From contig CAIXQV010000768.1 of assembly GCA_903921605.1 (NCBI GenBank), positions 1 to 5,105 of the forward strand: a DNA stretch of 5,105 nucleotides, in the 5' to 3' direction. The notes beneath the pieces were generated by a model. That model did no database searches. It was not told the origin of the DNA and worked only from the letters and a program-made list of their open reading frames with translations. Of this stretch, positions 1 through 5,105 are shown piece by piece; position 1 is the first letter of the stretch, and each line of letters starts with the position of its first letter. The translations under genes were made by a program, and so were the position numbers. The stretch is from an uncultured Planctomycetaceae bacterium (GTDB lineage Bacteria; Planctomycetota; Planctomycetia; Planctomycetales; Planctomycetaceae).

Positions 1-1443
1 TCCCAGCGACATCCAAATCGGTTCAAGCCGCAACGCGCAAAAGCCCACATGAGTAGAACTAGCCGCTGTTGGCACCAGCAGATTCTCAACATCGTTTGGA
101 AGCAGTGTTCCGTAGGGAATCTGATAAGGCGGAACGGGGTTGTAGAACTCGCCGGAATGCTTTCCACCGAAACGCGGACCTTCGTGATAGGTTCCATGGC
201 AGTTGTTGCCGTAGTCTCCCATGGCGATGGAGTCGGGATGCCGGATTGCTCGAGCATCCCCTGGAGCATGTTCGCTGTCTCGCTGAGTAAACACGCGGCG
301 TCCAATCATCCGGCGAGCTTCACGAACATAAAGCTGAGGCGACAAATGGTTGGTCTCGGTAAATTCATCTCGACACCAACCCCATTGCTGAGCTTCGCCG
401 CGAAACTTTTCCGGCACGGCTTCGTCGTTCTGAAGAAAGTACAATAGTCCGACCTGGTCTCGCAGATGTTCAGTGTAAATCTGGTGTCGTTCGTTCGCCG
501 TTCCGTTTGGCCACTTCAGGTTCTGCCCCGGCAAGGAGAGACGAACGAGTCCGCCGGACACGTCGTTGATGTCGTACTTTCCATTCGGCAGCGGTGGCTG
601 GTGAGCCTTGAAAATGCATCTTCGGGGATAATCGAAGATCTTGTCGATCTGGCCGGATTCGAGGGCCATAAGAACTTCGGCGAAGTCTTCTCGTCGATAT
701 CCAGCAGGTGCCTGCGGGGTGATTCGATTTGCGGGATCCTGAGTCATAATGAAACGGAAATTGTAAGCCTGCAATTGGTCATCGGGTTTTTCGGGAGCCA
801 GCGTTTCGCCGTACTCGCCCTGCCCTTCTCGCCCGGCTCGCCATGGTACTCCGGCCATGGCCATCAGATCGCCTTCGTAAGACGCATCGATCACGATGTG
901 AGCGTTGATCGTGACTTCAGCACCCTTGGCGTCAGTGAACGTCACGGACTGAATGCGAGATCCGGCAGAGTTCATTTCAACAGACTTCAATACATGTTGA
1001 TGGAGGACTCTGATCCTTTGCCACTCCGCCAGCATCTGCTCGAAAACGGCAAGGTTGACTTTGGGCTCTGCGAAGACTCCTCCTTCGCAGTCCTTTAGCT
1101 GCTGTGAATCCGGGCCATGAGTTTTCTCATAGTGTTTCTGCACGCGCTGTGCGAAATCCAGAAATGCACCGGAAAGGCTTTCGCGTGAATGATAGTCGGT
1201 ATGCGACAGCCCGCTTGTGACGAGGCCACCGATGCGAATCGTAGGCTCAACCAGCAGGACCTCATGTCCCTCCGTGGCCGCCGCGACAGCCGCAGAAATT
1301 CCCGCTGGCGTGGCTCCATAAATCAGAATGGGAGTAACGGATGAGGTCTCGGCAAAACTTACCGGCAGCTGAATCAGGAATAGAGCAGCAATGACGATTA
1401 CCGTCTTGTGGCAGTGCCGTCTGGAATAAATTGCTGAGCTCAT
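1..1443 (-). CDS. Secreted FAD-dependent oxidoreductase (PF12831-type), C-terminus cut by window edge
   Basis: One uninterrupted frame of 481 codons runs from ATG at 1443 off the left edge. Residues 1-31 look like a signal peptide: a basic start with R8-R9, a hydrophobic stretch at about 14-30, and a likely cut after the A31 of V-S-F-A. A beta strand leads into GATPAGISAA (43-52), the dinucleotide-binding loop in the GxTPAG form typical of PF12831 proteins rather than GxGxxG. E66 sits where the acidic residue binding the FAD ribose is expected, followed by GG at 72-73. Further family hallmarks are DASYEGD (186-192), YVREARRMIG (372-381) and the closing FAD-binding stretch around RLEPIWMSLG (472-481). 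The protein probably acts outside the cytoplasmic membrane; the substrate is unknown, and database labels such as xanthan lyase for relatives are not informative. Roughly 50 or more residues are missing. An in-frame ATG at 1461 is an alternative start; 1443 was preferred because GGAG lies 12 nt upstream, a rather long spacing. Confidence 0.88.
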   Translation of the reverse strand, partial: MSSAIYSRRHCHKTVIVIAALFLIQLPVSFAETSSVTPILIYGATPAGISAAVAAATEGHEVLLVEPTIRIGGLVTSGLSHTDYHSRESLSGAFLDFAQRVQKHYEKTHGPDSQQLKDCEGGVFAEPKVNLAVFEQMLAEWQRIRVLHQHVLKSVEMNSAGSRIQSVTFTDAKGAEVTINAHIVIDASYEGDLMAMAGVPWRAGREGQGEYGETLAPEKPDDQLQAYNFRFIMTQDPANRITPQAPAGYRREDFAEVLMALESGQIDKIFDYPRRCIFKAHQPPLPNGKYDINDVSGGLVRLSLPGQNLKWPNGTANERHQIYTEHLRDQVGLLYFLQNDEAVPEKFRGEAQQWGWCRDEFTETNHLSPQLYVREARRMIGRRVFTQRDSEHAPGDARAIRHPDSIAMGDYGNNCHGTYHEGPRFGGKHSGEFYNPVPPYQIPYGTLLPNDVENLLVPTAASSTHVGFCALRLEPIWMSLG

Positions 1444-1455
1444 GAATTGCTGTTT

Positions 1456-1459
1456 CTCC
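1456..1459 (-). promoter_or_regulatory. Weak ribosome binding site for the FAD oxidoreductase
   Basis: GGAG on the minus strand, 12 nt before the ATG at 1443. It lies just inside the alternative start at 1461, so it supports the shorter form, but the spacing is long and the signal weak. The rest of the 56-nt gap to the preceding gene (1444-1499) holds no hairpin that I can see, which fits read-through from the upstream gene. Confidence 0.35.
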
Positions 1460-1499
1460 ATCTCTGATTCTGGAGTTGCGATGACAGACGCAGGAAGAT

Positions 1500-2393
1500 T
1501 TAGCCGTTCAGCGGTTCTCGCGAAAGTAGCCAGTCACTTGGGATTTGCTTGGCACCCACCGCACAACTTACGATCGAACCAACAATTGCGCAGTTCGTGT
1601 CAATATCTCCGAACACTGACGCGGTTGTCCAAAGTGCTTCTTCAAAGTCTGTCAAATTTCGTTGCGCCGCCCAGAGACAGAAAGGGACAGTGTCCTGAGA
1701 CAAGACCTGTTCTCCGCAACCAAGATTTTTTGCTGCATCCCGTGGGAGCGTTTTCGGAGACAGCGCAGAGGCCTGAAGGACGGCATCTCTTGTTTGTGAT
1801 TCCGGCACGAACGGTAGTAGAGATTCGATCAGATTGCTGCCGTTGACCTTTATAGACTTTTCAAGAAACCAGTTTGTTACCAGAGAAGATGCGACGGCCA
1901 CCGCAATGGCCCCTGCTCTCCCTTCAAGATGAGCATGGGTGACCTGAGCACTGAGATCAGCCTGCTCTGCAGATTTCTCGAGGTCATCGTAGAACCAGGC
2001 TCCGAGTGGACCAACACGCATGGCCGCTCCGTTTCCCATCGATCCGGCGCCGCGAAATACTTTGCCCGCGGCCTCCTTCCAGGGGCGTCCCTGACTGATG
2101 TCTGTCAGGATCTGATGAGCGCCGTGGCCGTAGCCTCGGTGAGGATCAAGAACGTATTCCTGAGCAAATCTTCGAGCAAGTTCGTCTTGATCGATAAATC
2201 CATTCAACTCCAGAAGTCGTGTTACGGCGATTCCCATGACTGTGTCATCGGTGAAGTACCACGAGGGAGCTGGAGTTTCGCGACTCGAAACACACTCGGG
2301 ATGAAGCTGGAGCATTGTTCCAAACGCATCGCCAATGGAGAGCCCATTCAAACTCAGTCTTGCCAATTGAGTTCGTTTCGCATGGTCGTCCAT
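1500..2393 (-). CDS. ADP-ribosylglycohydrolase family protein (DraG/ARH-like)
   Basis: A complete 297-residue protein, a usual length for the family PF03747. These enzymes use a two-metal (Mg or Mn) centre to remove ADP-ribose from proteins, nucleic acids or small molecules. Both halves of the metal site are visible: TDDT at 48-51 and GDIDT at 262-266 (D263, D265 and T266 match the D-x-D-T ligands of the family). Other family blocks are GLSIGDAFG (17-25), RGYGHG (86-91), GSMGNGAAMRVGPLG (117-131) and THAHLEGRAG (152-161). There is no signal peptide, so it should be cytoplasmic. It starts 15 nt after the radical SAM stop, with AGGGG six nt before the ATG, and is probably translated from the same message. 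No ADP-ribosyltransferase partner is visible in the window, so the reversed modification is unknown. The G-D-I-D-T-N-C-A-I-V-G end resembles a common bacterial branch of the family, not DraG of nitrogen fixers specifically. The family call is secure; the substrate is not. Confidence 0.93.
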   Translation of the reverse strand: MDDHAKRTQLARLSLNGLSIGDAFGTMLQLHPECVSSRETPAPSWYFTDDTVMGIAVTRLLELNGFIDQDELARRFAQEYVLDPHRGYGHGAHQILTDISQGRPWKEAAGKVFRGAGSMGNGAAMRVGPLGAWFYDDLEKSAEQADLSAQVTHAHLEGRAGAIAVAVASSLVTNWFLEKSIKVNGSNLIESLLPFVPESQTRDAVLQASALSPKTLPRDAAKNLGCGEQVLSQDTVPFCLWAAQRNLTDFEEALWTTASVFGDIDTNCAIVGSIVSCAVGAKQIPSDWLLSREPLNG

Positions 2394-2399
2394 GAGGCA

Positions 2400-2404
2400 C
2401 CCCT
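2400..2404 (-). promoter_or_regulatory. Ribosome binding site for the ADP-ribosylglycohydrolase
   Basis: AGGGG on the minus strand with a 6-nt spacer to the ATG at 2393. It occupies the short gap after the radical SAM stop codon (TAA, 2409-2411) and supports both the chosen start and translation from a shared transcript. Confidence 0.6.
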
Positions 2405-2408
2405 GGAG

Positions 2409-4337
2409 TTAGTTCGTGTAAAGAGCTCTGGCAATAAAGTTTCTGGCCACTCGAGGTTTGGGCACCTTTCCTCCGAACCAACTGCGGATATCTTCCTGCA
2501 GCCCGATGCCATGCATAAAGTTGTAGAGTGCTTTATTCAGTGCCTGCCCAAGAGTGTCATGATCGACGCCGGTCGGGTCAATGAAGCCGATGTCGTTTTT
2601 GGCGAACGTCACCGGGGGAAGAGGAATCAGCGTGACTCCATAGTCCTCCGGGTTCTTTCCGACGGGCGAATGAACGGTGCAGGTAAATCGGTGGAAGAAG
2701 CCGCTCTGGATACAGCCTTCCTCAAACAATTGGCGAACATACTCCAGTGCATCAACCGTGTCCTGCACCGTCTGAGTTGGAAAACCATACATCAGATACG
2801 CATGCACCAGAATTCCGGCATCGCTGAATCCGCGAGTGACACGAGCAACCTGCTCGACGGAGACGCCCTTCTTCATCAGATTCAACAGTCGATCTGAAGC
2901 GACTTCAAGGCCTCCAGAAATGGCGATGCAGCCGCTGTCGGCCAGTAACTGGCAGAGTTCCGGGGTAAATGACTTTTCGAATCGAATGTTGCCCCACCAT
3001 GAAATGGCGACTTTGCGACGAAGTAACTCTTCGGCAAGTGCTTTCAGCCCTTTGGGCGGAGCGGCTTCATCGACAAAATGAAAACCCGTCTGACCTGTTT
3101 CAGCAACGATCGTCTCAATGCGATCGACAAGTGTCTCCGCAGCCGCCGTGTCGTATCGTGAAATATAGTCGAGAGTCACGTCGCAGAAACTGCATTTCTT
3201 CCAATAGCACCCATGAGCGATGGTGAGTTTGTTCCATCGACCATCAGACCACAGTCGATGCATCGGGTTCAGCATATCGAGCGTTGAAAGATAACGGTCG
3301 ATGGGCAGGCCATCCCAGGTTGGAGTGCCAACGTCGGCAAAAGGCACATCCGGCTCAGCGCAATTGATGTAACGAACTTTCGCAGGTTCGTCGTCGTTCT
3401 CTGCACTCCGCATGTAAGTGCGAACGAGTTGACTTGCCGGTCGTCGGCCCTGAAGAAAATCCAGTAACGCCAGCAGAGGACGTTCGCCATCGTCGAGAGT
3501 CACAAAGTTGAAATAGTCAAAGACGCGAGGTTCGGATAACTCGCGAAGCTCTGTGTTGGCAAATCCGCCGCCTAGTGCGATCTGGATTGTGGGGAATCGT
3601 GATCGAATTGCCTGTGCGATGCGGAAAGCCGCGTAGACCGTTCCTGGGAAAGGAACGGTGATCAGCACAAGATCCGGCCTGTGCCGATCGATTGCCTGCC
3701 GTGTCAGATCCTGCAGGAACTCATCGACAAGATTCAGAGGAGCAGCCAATGCTTCCGCGAGAGGATCAAAGGTTGGCTGACTCTGGGCCAGCGATTCTGC
3801 GTAACGGACAAATTCGAATCTGGGATCGATCGCTTCTCGCAGGACATCAGCCAGATCGCTCAAGTAAAGAGTTGCGAAGTGGCGGGCTCGATCCTGAACT
3901 CCCAGCATTCCGAACGCCCACGCCATTGGATCGTCGCTAAACTCCTCATCCGCAACGTAGACATCGAGCGAATCGAAGCGTGATCCCTCTGGCAGAAAGT
4001 GGCGACTGGCGATCCGATGGGCGAGCGTGGAATCTCTGCCCTGCAGGAAAGCGATTGTCCGATCGATCGTCGAATGATACTGATCGAACTGCTTAAGAAA
4101 TCGATTGACTCCCGGAGTTCGCGACTGCTCATCAATGAGCAGAATGCGGTCGCGAACAGAGGTTAATCCGTCTGAAGATAGCAGCCTCAGCACGAGAGCC
4201 AGCGCAAGATCTTCCTGAGCGGCATTGATACCCTGTGAACGCAGAAACCCCGTCAAATAGGCCGTTGACGGGTACGGCGTGTTCAGCTGCGTCATCGGCG
4301 GAATGACAGACAGCACTCGCACTGATGACAAAGCCAT
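2409..4337 (-). CDS. B12-binding-like radical SAM protein with C-x4-C-x2-C cluster motif
   Basis: A 642-residue protein. The N-terminal part reads as a split Rossmann-like B12-binding domain: a first strand and helix at about 6-53 (VRVLSVIPP, then STAYLTGFLRSQG at 24-36), about 165 probably helical residues, then the second half at 221-298 (PDLVLITVPF, LGGGFANTEL at 255-264, DDGERPLLALLDFL at 282-295). No D-x-H-x-x-G motif is seen, so any cobalamin would be bound without that histidine, or not at all. The radical SAM core begins at about 370. C377, C382 and C385 in HGCYWKKCSFCD should hold the [4Fe-4S] cluster, with one residue more than usual between the first two cysteines. FVDEA (421-425), SGGLEVASDRLL (474-485) and MYGFPTQT (516-523) match later core strands. 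Relatives include methyltransferases and ring- or bond-forming enzymes; the reaction here cannot be read. The frame is open up to 4508, but that extension lies inside the Fur gene; 4337 was chosen because the first beta strand follows directly and it sits 2 nt after the Fur stop. No good Shine-Dalgarno is seen, so translational coupling is likely. Confidence 0.9.
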   Translation of the reverse strand: MALSSVRVLSVIPPMTQLNTPYPSTAYLTGFLRSQGINAAQEDLALALVLRLLSSDGLTSVRDRILLIDEQSRTPGVNRFLKQFDQYHSTIDRTIAFLQGRDSTLAHRIASRHFLPEGSRFDSLDVYVADEEFSDDPMAWAFGMLGVQDRARHFATLYLSDLADVLREAIDPRFEFVRYAESLAQSQPTFDPLAEALAAPLNLVDEFLQDLTRQAIDRHRPDLVLITVPFPGTVYAAFRIAQAIRSRFPTIQIALGGGFANTELRELSEPRVFDYFNFVTLDDGERPLLALLDFLQGRRPASQLVRTYMRSAENDDEPAKVRYINCAEPDVPFADVGTPTWDGLPIDRYLSTLDMLNPMHRLWSDGRWNKLTIAHGCYWKKCSFCDVTLDYISRYDTAAAETLVDRIETIVAETGQTGFHFVDEAAPPKGLKALAEELLRRKVAISWWGNIRFEKSFTPELCQLLADSGCIAISGGLEVASDRLLNLMKKGVSVEQVARVTRGFSDAGILVHAYLMYGFPTQTVQDTVDALEYVRQLFEEGCIQSGFFHRFTCTVHSPVGKNPEDYGVTLIPLPPVTFAKNDIGFIDPTGVDHDTLGQALNKALYNFMHGIGLQEDIRSWFGGKVPKPRVARNFIARALYTN

Positions 4338-4339
4338 GC

Positions 4340-4855
4340 CTAGATCATGTCCAGCTTGCGGTGTCGTCGTGAAGGGGGCTTTGCGCATTCGGCACAGATG
4401 CCATGCACTTCCAGGCGATGTCCACTCATGCGGAAGCCGTGGTCCGCAGCAACTCGTTCCAGGACAGCCGAGATTTCCTCGTTGCGAAACTCCACGAGCT
4501 GCTGGCACTTTTCGCAGATGAAGTGATCATGCTGAGGGTACCCGTAATCGTGTTCGTAAACTTCACGATCGTTCGAGCGGGCTACTTTACGAATCAGTCC
4601 TGCCTCTTCGAGCGAACTGATGGTCCGATAAATTGTCGCTCGACTTACGCGTCCACCATCGCGTCGGGGCTGAGTCAGTCGCGCGACGATCTGATCAGAA
4701 TCGAAATGCTCATGCTCGGCGAAGATTTCGCGAACGATTGTTTCGCGTTCCTGTGTCAGGCGTTTTCCCTGCGTTGCCAGGTACTCACGAAACTTTTCCA
4801 CAGGCGAAGCTGCGACTTCCTGACGATCGAACTCGTTGACAGCCAGATCACTCAC
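4340..4855 (-). CDS. Fur-family metal-responsive transcriptional regulator
   Basis: A 171-residue protein, slightly longer than typical Fur (about 140-150), with extra residues at both ends including a basic tail at 160-167. The N-terminal winged helix contains KRLTQERETIVREIF (31-45) and the recognition-helix block SRATIYRTISSLEEAGLI (71-88). The C-terminal dimerisation and metal domain has QHDHFICEKC (108-117) and a second CxxC at 154-157, giving the four-cysteine structural zinc site. By alignment from memory, H109, D110, H111, E122 and H139 match Fur metal ligands, while the first histidine of the usual H-H-D-H is Q108. Whether it senses iron, zinc, manganese or peroxide cannot be decided. 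The start is GTG at 4855, supported by TGAGG six nt upstream. It is the first confident gene of the minus-strand run and overlaps nothing; its TAG is 2 nt from the next ATG. It may control its own operon, although I see no clear Fur box upstream. Confidence 0.94.
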   Translation of the reverse strand: MSDLAVNEFDRQEVAASPVEKFREYLATQGKRLTQERETIVREIFAEHEHFDSDQIVARLTQPRRDGGRVSRATIYRTISSLEEAGLIRKVARSNDREVYEHDYGYPQHDHFICEKCQQLVEFRNEEISAVLERVAADHGFRMSGHRLEVHGICAECAKPPSRRHRKLDMI

Positions 4856-4861
4856 TTTGAA

Positions 4862-4866
4862 CCTCA
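4862..4866 (-). promoter_or_regulatory. Ribosome binding site deciding the GTG start of the Fur-family gene
   Basis: TGAGG on the minus strand, 6 nt before the GTG at 4855. It is the better-placed Shine-Dalgarno in this part of the window and is the reason for accepting a GTG start rather than an internal ATG. Confidence 0.6.
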
Positions 4867-5006
4867 GAGAAAACGCCGAACCGATAGACCGACCTGAGCT
4901 ATTCCGTAAGATGAGTTCAGGCGGTTGGGCCGTGCGGTATTGGGATTACACACAGCAATCGAGTTCAGTTTGGCGAGGATTTTGCGAAATGTCACTCGCG
5001 ATGCCA
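4867..5006 (-). promoter_or_regulatory. Leader/promoter region upstream of the Fur-family gene (elements not resolved)
   Basis: About 140 nt between the last terminator-like hairpin and the Fur ribosome binding site. The promoter of the four-gene run should lie here if the hairpins stop upstream transcription. I looked for -35/-10 pairs and for an AT-rich 19-bp Fur palindrome. The best -35-like hexamer on the minus strand (TTGGCA, at 5002-5007) has no good -10 partner, and no Fur box stands out. The assignment rests on position only. Confidence 0.35.
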
Positions 5007-5038
5007 AAGAAGCGGCTCTTTTCTGAAAAGCCGTTCTT
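5007..5038 (-). terminator. Hairpin with T-rich 3' arm, probable intrinsic terminator
   Basis: Inverted repeat with pairs 5007-5011/5034-5038 (AAGAA/TTCTT), 5013-5017/5029-5033 (CGGCT/AGCCG) and 5019-5021/5026-5028 (TTT/AAA), with single-base bulges at G5012 and C5018 and a 4-nt loop. About 13 pairs with a GC core and A/T flanks give a shape that could work in either direction. On the minus strand the 3' side reads CTTCTTT, a modest T run. It lies about 20 nt after the possible stop codon at 5059-5061 and before the Fur gene, a sensible place to end an upstream transcript. Confidence 0.5.
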
Positions 5039-5053
5039 CAACAGCACCCAAAA

Positions 5054-5068
5054 TTCGGTCAAACCGAA
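5054..5068 (-). terminator. Short perfect hairpin followed by TTTT, possible terminator
   Basis: A perfect 6-bp inverted repeat TTCGGT/ACCGAA with a 3-nt loop. On the minus strand it is followed by a short T run (AATTTTGGG). It spans the TGA at 5059-5061 that closes the possible upstream gene. The stem is short, so it may be weak alone; together with the longer hairpin 16 nt further on it could form a tandem terminator. Confidence 0.3.
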
Positions 5069-5103
5069 GAATCTTCGTCTTCGAGGCTCTGCAACATCCG
5101 CGA
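5059..5103 (-). CDS. Possible C-terminal end of an unidentified upstream gene (partial)
   Basis: The last 14 codons and TGA stop of a minus-strand frame that enters from the right edge. The peptide is SRMLQSLEDEDSSV, an acidic and serine-rich tail of a kind common at protein ends. Third codon positions are GC-rich (9 of 14). The stop is followed directly by two terminator-like hairpins, which is the main argument that it is real. It is too short to name. A competing plus-strand frame from ATG 4989 to the window end covers the same bases and cannot be excluded without sequence beyond 5105. Confidence 0.35.
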   Translation of the reverse strand, partial: SRMLQSLEDEDSSV

Positions 5104-5105
5104 AA

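Noticed and set aside
466..1098. Plus-strand open frame of 210 codons
   Set aside because: It is antisense to the FAD oxidoreductase, whose motifs on the minus strand flank and cross this stretch; it is explained as a shadow of codon bias.
1095..1319. Minus-strand open frame of 74 codons
   Set aside because: It is an alternative frame inside the FAD oxidoreductase, covering its FAD-binding loop; Arg/Ser-rich translation without motifs.
1929..2897. Plus-strand open frame of 322 codons
   Set aside because: It lies antisense to the hydrolase and radical SAM genes, both of which have clear family motifs; the translated plus-strand peptide shows no recognisable domain.
4338..4508. Upstream ATG at 4508 extending the radical SAM protein by 57 residues
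   Set aside because: The extension lies wholly inside the Fur coding sequence in another frame, is Pro/Gly/Cys-rich without domain character, and the first beta strand of the enzyme starts right after the ATG at 4337.
4867..5006. Fur box or sigma-70 promoter upstream of the Fur-family gene
   Set aside because: No AT-rich 19-bp palindrome is present, and the -35-like TTGGCA has no acceptable -10 partner at 16-18 nt. The imperfect TGCGA/TCGCG repeat around 4983-5001 is too weak.
4989..5105. Plus-strand gene start at ATG 4989 with GAGGA upstream
   Set aside because: Kept only as a competing hypothesis: two strong inverted repeats fall inside it and only 39 codons are visible, so it is not listed as a feature.
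1..5105. Defence island, CRISPR array, tRNA, insertion sequence or phage genes
   Set aside because: No spaced direct repeats, transposase, integrase, nuclease or cloverleaf sequence was found; the ADP-ribosylglycohydrolase alone does not make a toxin-antitoxin or defence system.

Overview
This window is a compact, mostly coding segment in which every well-supported gene lies on the minus strand, so it is read from right to left. The likely source is a Planctomycetota bacterium. The basis is the moderate GC content by eye, weak Shine-Dalgarno sequences, and an exported FAD-dependent oxidoreductase of a type abundant in that phylum. No rRNA or other phylogenetic marker is present, so this is inference only.

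Layout in transcription order: (i) 5059-5103, the possible last 14 codons of a gene entering from the right edge, followed by two hairpins (5054-5068 and 5007-5038) that look like terminators; (ii) a leader of about 130 nt with no clear promoter or Fur box; (iii) 4340-4855, a Fur-family metalloregulator with a GTG start; (iv) 2409-4337, a 642-residue radical SAM protein with a B12-binding-like N-terminal half, starting 2 nt after the fur stop; (v) 1500-2393, an ADP-ribosylglycohydrolase, 15 nt further on; (vi) 1-1443, the first 481 residues of a secreted FAD-dependent oxidoreductase, 56 nt further on and cut by the left edge.

The short gaps and shared direction suggest one operon. A Fur-type repressor sensing metal or peroxide would be co-transcribed with an iron-sulfur radical enzyme, a hydrolase that removes ADP-ribose from a target, and an exported flavoenzyme. 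No substrate can be read from the sequence. The most unusual gene is the radical SAM protein: its cluster motif has spacing C-x4-C-x2-C (C377, C382, C385) instead of C-x3-C-x2-C, its B12-like domain lacks the D-x-H-x-x-G cobalamin motif, and that domain is split by about 165 residues of probably helical sequence. There is no CRISPR array, tRNA, transposase or phage gene. The window looks like ordinary chromosomal sequence with an unusual gene combination, not a defence island or mobile element.
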